Shown here: piece by piece, positions 27,524-36,832 of the stretch | How the letters are laid out: every line of letters begins with the position of its first letter | Position numbering within the stretch: the stretch's first letter is position 1 | Assembly (NCBI GenBank): GCA_003644265.1 | Contig: QNBX01000012.1 | Location: forward strand, 1 to 52,167 | Length of the DNA stretch: 52,167 nt | Direction: 5' to 3' | From: Planctomycetota bacterium | GTDB lineage: Bacteria; Planctomycetota; B15-G4 | Translations under genes and position numbers: made by a program | Notes under the pieces: model-generated | The model's database searches: none | Told to the model about the DNA's origin: nothing | Seen by the model: only the letters and a program-made list of their open reading frames with translations

Positions 27524-27673
27524 ATTGGGTTTCCGTCGGTCGGGTGAGCGGCCATCGTCCCACCAGGACGCGCTGCCGATCAAGACTGGCCCGCAGGGCG
27601 AAGTCAGCGGGGGCGCCGGCCGCGGCTCCCGGGAGCCCGGGCGGGGGTCGGGGTCGGGCGCACGCTGGGGCGC

Positions 27674-27700
27674 TTGCCGGGGGCCGCGGATTGCTAGACT
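27674..27700 (+). promoter_or_regulatory. Promoter for lysS, apparently leaderless
   Basis: TTGCCG (27674-27679), a 15-base spacer and TAGACT (27695-27700) are followed by seven bases and then the ATG at 27708. The spacer is short. The position predicts an RNA starting at the start codon. Confidence 0.5.
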
Positions 27701-27707
27701 TGCCGGG

Positions 27708-29258
27708 ATGGACCCGACCCCTGAAAGACTGGCCAAGCGGGATCGCTTCGTCGAGGCCGGCATCGACTGCTATCCCCCTGGCTCCGGCCTGCCCGACCGG
27801 CAGCCCATCCAAGCGGTGCTGGAGCGCTTCGACCCCGACCTGGAGGACCCCGCGGTGGTCACCGTGGCCGGCCGCCTCGTGGCCTGGCGCGACATGGGGT
27901 CGTCCATTTTTGCGCACCTGAAGGATGACGGCGGGCGCTGCCAGGTGTTTCTGCGCAAGAACGCCCTGGGTGCCGAGCACTTCAAGCTGCTCAAGAAGGG
28001 CCTCGATCTGGGGGACCAGCTGGCCGTGCGCGGCACGCTCGAGCGCACCAAGATGGGCGAGGTCACGGTCTTCGCCAGCGAGGCCGTTCTGTTGGCCAAG
28101 AGCCTGGCCGTGCCCCCCAGCGAGTGGTACGGCCTGGCGGACGTCGAGACCCGCTACCGCCAGCGCTACGTCGATCTGATCGCCAACCCCGAGACCATGC
28201 AGCGCTTTCGCAAGCGCTCGGCCCTGGTGGTAGGCATGCGCCGCTTCCTGGAGGGCCTCGGCTTCCTTGAGGTGGAGACGCCCCTGCTGCACGGCATCGC
28301 CGGCGGCGCGGCGGCCAAGCCCTTCGTCACGCACCACAACACGCTCGACCTCGATCTGTACCTGCGCATCGCGCCCGAGCTGCACCTCAAGCGCCTGCTG
28401 GTGGGAGGCTTCGAGCGCGTGTTCGAGATCGGCCGCAGCTTCCGCAACGAGGGCCTGTCGCCCCGGCACAACCCCGAGTTCACCATGCTGGAGGCCTACT
28501 GGGCCCACGCCCGCATGGACGACTGGATCGAGGCTTCCACCGAGCTGATCGCCTCCCTGGCGCTCGATCTGCTGGAGCCCGTGGAGGGCGAGCCGGCCGG
28601 CGTCACCGTCTGGGGCGGGCAGCGCGTGGATCTGCGGGCGCCCTATGCGCGCGCGTCCTACGCCGAGCTGCTGCAACAGCACGCCGGCGTCGATCCGGCG
28701 GACGAGGGCGCCGTGCGCGAGGCCGCCGCCAGCCAACGCCTGGCCACCGAGGACCGTAGCCATGAGCAGCTCGTGGACGATCTGTTCGGCGAGCTGGTGG
28801 AGCCGCACTTGATCGACCCGACCTTCGTGACGGACTTTCCCATCTCCATGTCGCCCCTGGCCAAGGCCCGCGCCGACGCCCCCGCGCTGGCCGAGCGCTT
28901 CGAGCTGTACGTGGCGGGCATGGAGGTGGCCAACGCTTTCTCCGAGCTGAACGACCCGGCCGAGCAGCTGCGGCGCTTCGAGAGCCAGGTGGCCAGCCGC
29001 GATCCAGAGCAGCCCTCGGAGGTGGACCACGATTACGTCACCGCCCTCAGCTACGGCATGCCGCCGGCGGCCGGCATCGGCATCGGCGTGGACCGCCTGG
29101 CCATGCTGTTCACGGGCGCCGAGACCATCCGCGACGTGATCCTGTTCCCGCTGCTGCGGCCGCGCCTGCGCGGCGCTCAGGCGCAGGCTGACGGCGAGGG
29201 CTCAGCCGCCGCCGTCGCTGCCCCCGACGACGACGCCGCCTCAGCCAGCCCGGCCTGA
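27708..29258 (+). CDS. lysS: Lysyl-tRNA synthetase, class II
   Basis: A 516-residue enzyme that charges tRNA-Lys. The OB-fold anticodon-binding domain (about 45-150) contains [18 protein letters not shown]. Class II motif 1 is [10 protein letters not shown], motif 2 is [23 protein letters not shown], and motif 3 is [15 protein letters not shown] followed by [13 protein letters not shown] [14 protein letters not shown]. The C-terminal 25 residues are an Ala/Asp-rich tail with no family counterpart. I chose ATG 27708 ([14 protein letters not shown]) because the promoter hexamer sits just before it. The frame is open far upstream, antisense to tig, but that part is not protein-like. Confidence 0.95.
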   Translation: MDPTPERLAKRDRFVEAGIDCYPPGSGLPDRQPIQAVLERFDPDLEDPAVVTVAGRLVAWRDMGSSIFAHLKDDGGRCQVFLRKNALGAEHFKLLKKGLDLGDQLAVRGTLERTKMGEVTVFASEAVLLAKSLAVPPSEWYGLADVETRYRQRYVDLIANPETMQRFRKRSALVVGMRRFLEGLGFLEVETPLLHGIAGGAAAKPFVTHHNTLDLDLYLRIAPELHLKRLLVGGFERVFEIGRSFRNEGLSPRHNPEFTMLEAYWAHARMDDWIEASTELIASLALDLLEPVEGEPAGVTVWGGQRVDLRAPYARASYAELLQQHAGVDPADEGAVREAAASQRLATEDRSHEQLVDDLFGELVEPHLIDPTFVTDFPISMSPLAKARADAPALAERFELYVAGMEVANAFSELNDPAEQLRRFESQVASRDPEQPSEVDHDYVTALSYGMPPAAGIGIGVDRLAMLFTGAETIRDVILFPLLRPRLRGAQAQADGEGSAAAVAAPDDDAASASPA

Positions 29259-29277
29259 GGCAGGGAGAAGCGCAGCC

Positions 29278-30612
29278 ATGTTCCGCGTCTTCCTCGCCGG
29301 TCGATACACCGTGGCTCGCCCGGTCAGCTATCTGGCCATGGTCTCCATCGGCCTGGCGATCATGGCGCTGATCGTGGTCTGGTCCATCATGAACGGCTTC
29401 CTGGAGCAGACCCGCGACATCCTGCGGGGCTCCATGGCCGACATCGTGGTGTTTCCCGTGCAGCGCCACGAGCCGGCGCCGCGTGAGCTGCTGGAAGCCC
29501 TGGCGCGCGAGCACCCCGACGTCGCGGCCGTGAGCTCACGCCTGGTGCGCCCGGCCATCTTCAAGAAGTACGGCTCCGCCAACGTGGTCCTGGGCAACAT
29601 GCAGGACGCCCAGCACACCCAGCTGATGGTGATGGGCATGGACGCCCAGGCCGAGCTGGCCCACACCGATCTGCGCGTGCACCTCACCAACGTGCACGAC
29701 CCGGTCTTCCGCGTGGCCGACCCCGAGCGCCCCTTCGACATCGCGCTGAAAGACATCGCCCTGGCGGAGGTGCGCTTCAACGACCCCGTGCCGGTGCTGC
29801 TGGGCGAGGCCACCCTGCGCATGTGGGGCCTGCGGCGGGGCGACGCCATCGAGCTGGTGACCCTGCCCGACGGCATGTCCCTGGACGGCGAGCCCGTGAC
29901 GCCCACGGTGCTGACATTTGTCATCGCGGGCGCCTTCAACTCGCACCACACGGACGACAACGGCAAGGCCTACATCCCGCGCGCCGACTTCGGCGACTGG
30001 GCCGGCACGGTGCACGAGCTGTCCGAACTCTACGTCTCGGCCAAGCCGGGCGTCCCGTTGGAACGTCTGCGCGACGAGCTGGGCGCCGTGCTCGATAGCT
30101 CGGGCGTGTTCTGCGACGTGCAGACCTGGGAGGACCGCAACAAGACCTGGCTGGCGGCGGTCGAGAACGAGCGCAACATCCTGTTCGTGATCCTGGGCTT
30201 TTTCCTGCTGCTGGTCTGCACCATCTCGTTCTCGGTGCTGACCATGCTGGTGCAGGAGAAGGTGCGGGACATCGGCATCCTCTCGGCCATGGGGGCCTCC
30301 AGCGGTGGCGTGGGCGGGGTCTTCGCCGTGGTGGGCATGTACATCGCCACGCTGGGCGGGCTGCTGGGACTGGCGGCCGGGTGGGCCCTGAGCACATACA
30401 TCAACGACGTGAAGGACCTGATCGAGCATGTGTTCGAGATCCAGATCTTCGACCGCAACGTGTACGCCTTCAGCGAGATCCCCACGGCCATCAACATGGA
30501 CCACAACCTGATCATCGCCGGCGTCACCATGGTGGCCGCGGTGATCATCTGCCTGCTGCCGGCTTGGCGCGCGGCCCGGCTCGATCCGGTGGAGGCTCTG
30601 CGGCATGAGTAG
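29278..30612 (+). CDS. Lipoprotein-release ABC transporter permease, LolC/LolE-like
   Basis: A 444-residue FtsX/MacB-type permease. Four membrane helices are placed as in LolC/LolE: near 15-40, then 300-325, 345-370 and 405-430, with a large periplasmic MacB_PCD-like domain (about 45-290) between the first two. The ending PAWRAARLDPVEALRHE is a family hallmark. With LolD it extracts lipoproteins from the inner membrane for transfer outward. A GGGAGAAG site lies before the ATG. It overlaps the ATPase gene by eight bases. A single permease is present, as in organisms with LolF or a homodimeric LolC. Confidence 0.9.
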   Translation: MFRVFLAGRYTVARPVSYLAMVSIGLAIMALIVVWSIMNGFLEQTRDILRGSMADIVVFPVQRHEPAPRELLEALAREHPDVAAVSSRLVRPAIFKKYGSANVVLGNMQDAQHTQLMVMGMDAQAELAHTDLRVHLTNVHDPVFRVADPERPFDIALKDIALAEVRFNDPVPVLLGEATLRMWGLRRGDAIELVTLPDGMSLDGEPVTPTVLTFVIAGAFNSHHTDDNGKAYIPRADFGDWAGTVHELSELYVSAKPGVPLERLRDELGAVLDSSGVFCDVQTWEDRNKTWLAAVENERNILFVILGFFLLLVCTISFSVLTMLVQEKVRDIGILSAMGASSGGVGGVFAVVGMYIATLGGLLGLAAGWALSTYINDVKDLIEHVFEIQIFDRNVYAFSEIPTAINMDHNLIIAGVTMVAAVIICLLPAWRAARLDPVEALRHE

Positions 30613-31363
30613 CCCGAGCCCCAGCGTCGAGATCATGCTGGAGGCCCGCGGGCTCACGCGCAGCTATCGCATGGGCGGGCGCGATCTGACCGTGCTGTCC
30701 GGCGCGGATCTGACCCTGTACGCCGGCGAGCGCCTGGCCATCATGGGGCGCTCGGGGGCGGGCAAGTCGACCCTGCTGCACCTGCTGGGTCTGCTCGACC
30801 GGCCCGACAGCGGCAGCCTGGCCATCCGCGGTCAAGCCACCGAGCGACTCTCGCGCTCGGCGCGCGCGCGCGTGCGCAACAACGAAGTGGGCTTCGTGTT
30901 CCAGTTCTACCACCTGATCCCTGAGCTCTCGGCGCTCGAGAACGTCCTGCTGCCCAGCATGATCTGCGAGGGCCCGCTGCGCTGGCTGGGCAACCGCAAG
31001 CCGCATCGGGAGCACGCGGCCAACCTGCTGGATGAGCTCGGCCTGGCCGAGCGCCTGAGCCACAAGCCGCCCCAGCTCTCCGGCGGCGAGCGTCAGCGCG
31101 TGGCCATCGCCCGGGCCCTGGCGTCGCGGCCGGCGCTGCTGCTGTGCGACGAGCCCACCGGCAACCTGGACGAGCGCACCAGCGCGGCCATCACCAACCT
31201 GCTGTTCGAGGTGGTGCAACGGCACCAGCAGACCCTCGTCATGGTGACCCACGACCCCGAGTTGGCGCGGCGGGCCGACCGCACCCTGCTGCTGCACGAG
31301 GGCCGCCTCACGGCCGAGGAGTTGGTGCTGGGCGAGCCGGCCCAGGCGCCGGTCGCCGGCTGA
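30605..31363 (+). CDS. lolD: Lipoprotein-release ABC transporter ATPase, LolD-like
   Basis: A 252-residue ABC ATPase. Walker A is GRSGAGKST, the Q-loop is FVFQFYHLIPELSALENV, the signature is LSGGERQRVAIARAL, Walker B is LLLCDEPTGNLD and the H-loop is VTHDPE. The FYHLIPEL and NLD patterns are typical of the LolD/MacB/FtsE branch. It overlaps the permease gene, so the two make one transporter. Slightly long for LolD because of a roughly 15-residue insert (LRWLGNRKPHRE) before the signature. Confidence 0.92.
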   Translation: MSSPSPSVEIMLEARGLTRSYRMGGRDLTVLSGADLTLYAGERLAIMGRSGAGKSTLLHLLGLLDRPDSGSLAIRGQATERLSRSARARVRNNEVGFVFQFYHLIPELSALENVLLPSMICEGPLRWLGNRKPHREHAANLLDELGLAERLSHKPPQLSGGERQRVAIARALASRPALLLCDEPTGNLDERTSAAITNLLFEVVQRHQQTLVMVTHDPELARRADRTLLLHEGRLTAEELVLGEPAQAPVAG

Positions 31364-31473
31364 GTCCCCCGCGCGCCCACGCGGTCTTGTGCGTCGGCGC
31401 GGTCCGCGCCCCCGGAACTCGCCGTGCAGTCCGCGCTGGAGTCCGTCGATGCGGTGCGGTACAGCTGGAGCCC

Positions 31474-32373
31474 ATGAAGCTTCGATTCTCACGCCCGCTC
31501 CGTCGCCTGCGCCGCGCGCCTCTCTGCCTGGGCGCTTGTCTGTGCCTGGCGCTGGCCCTGGTGGCTGGCTGCGCGAGCCCGGAGTCCGGGCGGCCCCGGC
31601 GCGTGCCGCCCGGCTACACCGGCTCGTTCACCATCTGGTGGTCCGACAGCAAGGTGCGCGAGGAGGGTGAGTACCTCGACGGCGAGCGCCACGGCGAGGT
31701 GCGCGTGTACCACCCGGACGGCAGTCTGTCGGAGGCCGGTCGCTTTGAGCGCGGCGTGCCCACCGGGCGACATTCCGCCTTTCACACGGGCGGCGTGCTG
31801 GCCCTGACCGAGACCGTCGTGGACGGCGTGATCGACGGCCAGCGCGAGGAGTACGACGAGCGCGGCCGGCCCGTGGCCGTGCAGCAGTACCGGGCAGGCA
31901 AGCGCCAAGGCCTGCAGCGCAACTTCCACCCCGACGGCTCGCTGGCCCGCGAGGGCGCCTGGTGGGATGACCTCCCGGTGGGCCTCTGGCGCAGCTTCGA
32001 CGAGCGTGGCCGGCTGCAGAGCGGCGAGTGGTTCTGGGCCGCCAACGGCCAGGCCGTGGGCTACCTCGAGACGGTCTACGCACCCGACGGCCGCATCACG
32101 GCCCAGGCCTTCAAGAGCCTGGACGACGGGCACTGGGTCGGCTGGCGCACCTTCTGGCACACCAACGGCGTGCAGGCCGGGTTGGTCGACTACCGCGATG
32201 AGCTGCGCGAGGGCCGCGACCTCTCCTGGAGCGACGCGGGCCTGCCCCTGGTGGAGGGTCAGCGCGAGGGTGACCGCCCGGTCGGTGCCTGGCTGATGTA
32301 CGACGATCAGGGCGAGCTGATCGAGGTGCGCGACCACGGCGAGGCGCTGCCGGACGAATCCGCCGAGGGCTGA
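31474..32373 (+). CDS. Lipoprotein with MORN_2-type repeats
   Basis: A 299-residue protein. The N-terminus is a lipoprotein signal: basic region, hydrophobic stretch and lipobox LVAGC at about 26-30. The mature part is almost entirely short repeats of about 23 residues of the form 'G-x-[RK]-x-G-x-W/x-x-[FY]-x-x-[DN]-G-x-L' (for example GERHGEVRVYHPDGSL, KRQGLQRNFHPDGSL, HWVGWRTFWHTNGV). These match MORN-variant repeats of the YwqK family. A CTGGAG site precedes the ATG. Family members are predicted envelope or surface proteins of unknown role. It follows the Lol genes by 110 bases, so it may be a client. Confidence 0.85.
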   Translation: MKLRFSRPLRRLRRAPLCLGACLCLALALVAGCASPESGRPRRVPPGYTGSFTIWWSDSKVREEGEYLDGERHGEVRVYHPDGSLSEAGRFERGVPTGRHSAFHTGGVLALTETVVDGVIDGQREEYDERGRPVAVQQYRAGKRQGLQRNFHPDGSLAREGAWWDDLPVGLWRSFDERGRLQSGEWFWAANGQAVGYLETVYAPDGRITAQAFKSLDDGHWVGWRTFWHTNGVQAGLVDYRDELREGRDLSWSDAGLPLVEGQREGDRPVGAWLMYDDQGELIEVRDHGEALPDESAEG

Positions 32374-32382
32374 CGCCGGGGC

Positions 32383-32410
32383 TTGTCCGGAACGCCCCCA
32401 CGCCTATTCT
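32383..32410 (+). promoter_or_regulatory. Promoter for the ETF-QO gene
   Basis: TTGTCC (32383-32388), a 16-base spacer and TATTCT (32405-32410) give a good sigma-70-type match. The leader would be about 37 bases and includes a TGGAGA ribosome site before the ATG at 32453. Confidence 0.5.
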
Positions 32411-32452
32411 TGCCCTCGCGGGCGGCGTGTCTGCTTCGCTGGAGATTGACCC

Positions 32453-34134
32453 ATGTCGGACGAGCGCGAGGTCCTCGACGTTGATGTGCTGTTTGTGGGG
32501 GGAGGCCCCGCCGGGCTGGCCGGCGCGCTGCACCTGACGCGGCTGATCGAGCAGCACAACGAGGCGGCCGCCTCCAACGGGGGCGTTCCGCTGGATGAGC
32601 CCTTCGTGGCCGTGGTCGAGAAGGCCGACGTGCTGGGAGCCCACACCATCAGCGGCGCGGTCGTCGATCCGCGCGCCCTCGACGAGCTCATGCCCGACTG
32701 GAAGCAGCAGGGCGCGCCCCTGGTGCCGGTGACCAGCGACGAGCTGCGCTTCCTCACCAAGAGCGGCGGCATGGGACTGCCGCACCCGCCCTGGATGAAG
32801 AACAAGGGCTTCTCGGTGGGTTCGCTCAACAGCGTCGTGCGCTGGCTGGGGGACAAGGCCGAGGACGCGGGCGTCAACGTCTTTGCCGGGTTTCCGGCCT
32901 CGGAGCTGCTGATCGAGGACGAGCGCGTGTGCGGCGTGATCACCAACGACAAGGGCGTCTCCGCCAACGGCGAGCACAAGAGCAACTTCGAGCCCGGCGT
33001 GGAGATCCGCGCCAAGCTCACCGTGCTGTGCGACGGCTCCCGCGGGCACCTGACCAAGGGGCTGGTGCAGCACTTCGGCACCGAGGGCAAGAACCCGCAG
33101 GTGTATGAGACCGGCGTCAAGGAGACCTGGGAGGTGCCGGGGGCCTCGGCCCAGACCGGCCGCGTCGTGCACACCATGGGCTGGCCCCTGGGGCTGGGCA
33201 TCTTCGGCGGCTCGTTCCTGTATTGGATCGGCGAGGACCGCATCACCCTGGGCCTGGTGGTGGGCCTGGAGTGCGAGGACCCGTGCTTCGACATCCACGA
33301 GGAGTTCCAGCGCTTCAAGACGCACCCGTTTGTGGCCCAACTGCTCAAGGGCGGCACGCGCGTTGCCTACGGCGCCAAGAGCCTGCCCGCGGGGGGCTGT
33401 GGTCCATGCCGCAGCCCTGGGTGGACGGCTGCCTGCTGGCGGGCGACAGCCTGGGCACCCTCGACGTGGCCCGGCTCAAGGGCGTCCACGGCGCGCTCAA
33501 GTCGGGCATGCTGTCGGCGGAGACCGCGCTGTCCGCGCTGATCGCCGACGACAGCTCGGGCGCCGTGCTGAGCGGCTACGAGACCGCGCTCAAGGACTCA
33601 TGGTTGGGGCAGGAGCTCTACCAGCGGCGCAACTTCCACCAGGCGCTCGCCCACGGCATCACGCCGTCGGCCCTGTTCCACCTGGCCTGGCAGATGCTCA
33701 CCCGCGGCCGCGGCAAGGCCGACCGCTACCCCATCGCGGCCGGGCACGAGCGCATGGCGCGCAAGGGCCAGCTGCCCCCGCGCCACAGCGAGCCCTTCAA
33801 GCCCGACGGCGTGCTGACCTTCGACAAGCTCACCAACGTGTTCAGCTCGGGCACCAAGCACGAGGAAGACCAGCCCTGTCACCTGCGGGTGACGGTCTCG
33901 CCCGAGCATTGCGCTACGACCTGCGCCGAGGAGTACGGCAACCCGTGCCAGCACTTCTGCCCGGCCCAGGTCTACGAGATGGTGCCCGACGAGGACAGCG
34001 CCGCCGCACGCGAGAAGCTGCAGATCAACTTCAGCAACTGCGTGCACTGCAAGACCTGCGACATCCTGGATCCATACCAGGTGATCGAGTGGGTCACGCC
34101 CGAGGGCGGCGGGCCGGCGTACATGAACCTGTAG
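32453..34134 (+). CDS. ETF-ubiquinone oxidoreductase, interrupted by a -1 frameshift
   Basis: The two reading frames together encode a full-length ETF-QO of about 560 residues. It passes electrons from acyl-CoA dehydrogenases via electron-transfer flavoprotein to quinone. The first part has the FAD motif [14 protein letters not shown]; the second has VGGLxS-type AGGLWSMPQPW, LAGDSLGTLDVARLKG and the C-terminal 4Fe-4S site (CATTCAEEYG, CQHFCPAQVYEM, NCVHCKTCDI). The frame changes at a run of six Gs (33391-33396): one extra G restores the protein exactly. Without it, translation leaves the family sequence near residue 315 and runs out of frame to 33541. I read this as a sequence error or a recent mutation. 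Confidence 0.9.
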
Positions 34135-34177
34135 TCGGCCCGCCGCGGCGCTTGTGTCGCGCCGGGGCGTTCCGGGC

Positions 34178-34714
34178 TCAGAGGTCCCAGTAGGCCGTGC
34201 CGTCGCTGGTGTCGCCGGACACGTTGGCGCGCAGCTCTCCGGTGTCCGGATCGTAGGCGTAGCCCTCGGCTCCGCTGGGTGTGGCCGACACGATGTCCGA
34301 CACCAGCTTGCCCGTGGCGTCGTGGTTGACCGGGTTGTTGGGGATGTCGGTGCGCAGGTAGGGGCCGTAGGGGCCACCCGCCGTGCCGTCCGGCCAGGTC
34401 TTGGTGGAGAGCTGGGTGACGAACTCACTCCAACTGGTCTGGCCGGGATAGTTCTCGTCGTGCTGCACGCGGTACAGCGAGACGGCCTGGCGCACGGTGT
34501 TGAGCGTGGCCACCAGCGACGACTCCTTGGCCCGCACGCTGGAGTCCTTGAAGCTCGGCAGCACCACCGCGGACAGGATGGCCAGGATGACCACGACGAT
34601 CAGCAGCTCGACCAGTGTGAAGCCGCGCCGGGCGCGTCCGCCGCCCGGTCGCCGCCCGTGGGGCCTCGACCGCGCGGGCCGCAGGCGTGGTGTGTGCGTG
34701 GGTTCGATAGCCAT
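34178..34714 (-). CDS. GspG-like pseudopilin (second copy)
   Basis: A 178-residue pseudopilin. The basic leader ends at Gly31/Phe32, followed by FTLVELLIVVVILAILSAVVLPSF, a textbook N-methylation and pilin helix with Glu at +5. The head has the GspG layout (a long helix, then YPG...GGPYGPYLRTDIPNNPVN), and the end TGELRANVSG followed by YWDL closely matches the other GspG-like protein at 36 kb. It follows the GspJ-like gene by two bases. This supplies the pseudopilin missing from the operon at 0.4-9.9 kb. The leader is longer than usual (31 residues). Confidence 0.9.
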   Translation of the reverse strand: MAIEPTHTPRLRPARSRPHGRRPGGGRARRGFTLVELLIVVVILAILSAVVLPSFKDSSVRAKESSLVATLNTVRQAVSLYRVQHDENYPGQTSWSEFVTQLSTKTWPDGTAGGPYGPYLRTDIPNNPVNHDATGKLVSDIVSATPSGAEGYAYDPDTGELRANVSGDTSDGTAYWDL

Positions 34715-34716
34715 GC

Positions 34717-35862
34717 TCAGGGAGCCTCCTCACCGGGGATCACACCCAGCCAGGCGCTCTCGCCCAGGGTCTGGCTCAGGACGCTGGCGGAGCGGGCCTG
34801 CTCCGGGCGATTGGTCTGCTTCAGCACGATGGCGATCATCTCGATCATGTCTTCCGACGTGGTGCTGGTCAGGTCGGCGGTGCCCGTCAGCTCGAACGGC
34901 ACCAGCAAGGGCAGCACGACCCAGTTGGAGCCGCTGCCCGCGTCCTTGGTGCCGATCAGGTTCTTGCTGACGCTTGGGATCACCAAGTGGGCCGGCAGCA
35001 CGAAGGAGGAGCCAGCGCTGGCTTGCAGCACCACGGCGTAGCCACGCCCTGGATCGAGCGCGCCGTCCACTGAGAGCGACAGGACCGTATCGACGCTCGG
35101 CAGGTTCCAGGAGCCGCCCGCGTCAGTGGCCTGGGGCAGGCTCTCGCCAGGCACCAGGATGGACGCCAGCGCGTCCCCATGCGTCTTGGGCTTGCCGGGG
35201 CCGCGGGTCTCGTAGAGCGAGACGGTCAGATCGCCCGGGTCGGGGCCAGCTTCCGGCACCCAGTCCAGCGCCACGGTCACGGTCTCCAGGGTTGTGCCCA
35301 GCACCTGCTCGTCGCTCGAGCCGCCAAGCTCGGCCGCGTTGATGGGTGGGTCAAACGTCAGGGCGATGGAGCCGCCGTCGGCGGACTCGAGCGAGATGGC
35401 GCTGGTGACGGGCTCGGCCTGGACGTACCAGCTCACGCTGAGCTCCTCTTGGGCGCCCTCGCGCTTGCGCTCGGCCTCGCGGGCGGTGAACGAGAGCACC
35501 TCGATCTTATCGATCACGAGGCCCTCGTCCCCGTTGGGCCGGCGGATCCGCAGGGCCCCATCCTCGAGGTAATACTCGGTGAACTCGCCGTCTGCGTTGG
35601 CGAGCTTCAGGTGAGTGGAGCTCTCGAGCTCGACCCACCAGGACTCGCGGATGTCGCGCGTGATGCGCCGCAGGACGGCGGACTGCACATCGGCGATGCC
35701 CGCCTTGTCCTCCAGGTAGTGGATCGTGTAGCCGAACTCCATGGCCGAGTGCACCAGGGCTGTGAGCAACACCGCGGCCATGGTTCCGGACAGGAGCAGC
35801 TCGGCGAGGGTGAATCCGGCCTGCTTCGGCCGGGATGAACGTGTGCTGGGTTGTGCTCTCAT
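34717..35862 (-). CDS. GspJ/PilW-like pseudopilin with an enlarged head domain
   Basis: A 381-residue protein. The prepilin site is Gly16/Phe17 with FTLAELLLSGTMAAVLL (Glu at +5). The next 100 residues follow GspJ (helix, then RRITRDIRESWW, then strand pairs with RIRRPNG). Residues about 160-380 are an extra beta-rich domain with ALTFDPPINAAELGG and WNLPSVDTVLSL, which resemble immunoglobulin or carbohydrate-binding-like modules; GspJ is normally about 200 residues. The second start lies two bases downstream (the GspG-like gene). I infer an elongated tip subunit, possibly a substrate-recognition arm. Confidence 0.75.
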   Translation of the reverse strand: MRAQPSTRSSRPKQAGFTLAELLLSGTMAAVLLTALVHSAMEFGYTIHYLEDKAGIADVQSAVLRRITRDIRESWWVELESSTHLKLANADGEFTEYYLEDGALRIRRPNGDEGLVIDKIEVLSFTAREAERKREGAQEELSVSWYVQAEPVTSAISLESADGGSIALTFDPPINAAELGGSSDEQVLGTTLETVTVALDWVPEAGPDPGDLTVSLYETRGPGKPKTHGDALASILVPGESLPQATDAGGSWNLPSVDTVLSLSVDGALDPGRGYAVVLQASAGSSFVLPAHLVIPSVSKNLIGTKDAGSGSNWVVLPLLVPFELTGTADLTSTTSEDMIEMIAIVLKQTNRPEQARSASVLSQTLGESAWLGVIPGEEAP

Positions 35863-35986
35863 GGCTGTCTCCGGGCCCGGTCAGCGTGGGCCGTCGGGTC
35901 TGATTGTCGTCCTCGTGACGGGGCGACTTGAGCACGCTGTGGGTGCCGTCAGCGCGGCGCTGAGCCTGGCTGGCTCCCCAACGAAG

Positions 35987-36027
35987 GCGCCCCCGGCGCG
36001 GCCATTTCTTGGCCACGCCGGGGGCGC
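35987..36027 (-). terminator. Strong hairpin after the major pseudopilin gene
   Basis: A perfect 12-bp stem (GCGCCCCCGGCG with CGCCGGGGGCGC, 35987-35998 and 36016-36027) is capped by a second 4-bp GGCC/GGCC stem around ATTTCTT. It lies between the stop of the first pseudopilin gene (36088) and the GspJ-like start (35862), so it would limit read-through and let the first gene be expressed far above the other two. The downstream T tract is weak. Confidence 0.75.
36003..36013 (+). repeat. 11-bp repeated motif CATTTCTTGGC, copy 1
   Basis: The 11-mer sits in the loop region of the terminator hairpin. The same word occurs at 36677-36687 (minus strand) and 49956-49966 (plus strand). Confidence 0.7.
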
Positions 36028-36087
36028 GGATCGGAGCAGCGACAGGTCCGGGGGAGAGGGAGCTGTCGCGCTCCTGTAGCGTGGGGA

Positions 36088-36564
36088 TCAGAGCTCGTAG
36101 AAGTCGGTGCCCGAGGGGCCCGCGCCCGACACGTTGGCCCGGAACTCGCCGGTGACCGCGTCGAACTTCCAGCCGCCGGTGGCATCGGTCGGAGCCGTGC
36201 CCATGGCGCCGGTACCGTCGGCGATGGTCTCGTTACCGCTGATGGGGTTCTTCGGGATGCCGTTGCGCAGGTACGGACCGTAGACCGTGCCCGGGGTGCC
36301 GTCCTTGTCGGTGCCGGCGATGAGCTGGGCCACCACGTCCGTGGCGTTGGGGAAGGCGTCGTCGTGCTGGACCTTGTACATCTCGACGGCCTGCCGCATG
36401 GTCGCGAGGTTGCTGGCCAGGGCCGACTCCTTGGACTCGTTGGCGGCGGAGTTGAACTGTGGGATCACGACGGCGGCGAGGATGCCGAGGATGATCACGA
36501 CGATGAGCAGCTCGACGAGGGTGAACCCCTTCTCGCTGCGACGGGCACGGTAAAGAGCAGACAT
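36088..36564 (-). CDS. Major GspG-like pseudopilin
   Basis: A 158-residue pseudopilin with a short leader (Gly13/Phe14), FTLVELLIVVIILGILAAVVIPQF (Glu at +5) and a GspG-type head (QHDDAFPN, YGPYLRNGIPKNP). The C-terminus TGEFRANVSG followed by FYEL parallels the other copy. A GGAG site seven bases upstream supports the ATG. The short leader, its own terminator and first position suggest the abundant shaft subunit of the pseudopilus, with the 34-kb copy as a variant. GspG proteins bind calcium via C-terminal acidic residues; those here are sparse. Confidence 0.92.
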   Translation of the reverse strand: MSALYRARRSEKGFTLVELLIVVIILGILAAVVIPQFNSAANESKESALASNLATMRQAVEMYKVQHDDAFPNATDVVAQLIAGTDKDGTPGTVYGPYLRNGIPKNPISGNETIADGTGAMGTAPTDATGGWKFDAVTGEFRANVSGAGPSGTDFYEL

Positions 36565-36676
36565 ATTTGGTCTCCGGGGTGGGCCCTTCGGCCAGGGGTC
36601 CTGGAACCGAAACGAGCCTTGATGGCAACTCTGTCGGCACGCGGGTCCTGCGACTTGAAGCCCGGAGCGGCGTCAC

Positions 36677-36687
36677 GCCAAGAAATG
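36677..36687 (-). repeat. 11-bp repeated motif CATTTCTTGGC, copy 2
   Basis: On the minus strand this word lies about 115 bases upstream of the major pseudopilin start, in otherwise gene-free sequence (36565-36832). I found no clear -10/-35 pair there, so the motif could be a regulatory site. Confidence 0.7.
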
Positions 36688-36832
36688 CGGCTGCGCCCAT
36701 GCGTAGCCCCGACCGTCGGGCCGCGGGCCAGCTCGCCCAGGAAGGGAGGGGCGCAGGCCGTGTCAGCCGGGCTGCTGGCGGCGCCACGAGGGCCCCGGTT
36801 GCCCACTCGCTGCCGTCGGCAGGGGGCAAATG

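Noticed and set aside
36624..36639. GTGCCGACAGAGTTGC on the minus strand upstream of the major pseudopilin, resembling a sigma-54 site
   Set aside because: The essential GG of the -24 element is absent, so it does not meet the consensus.
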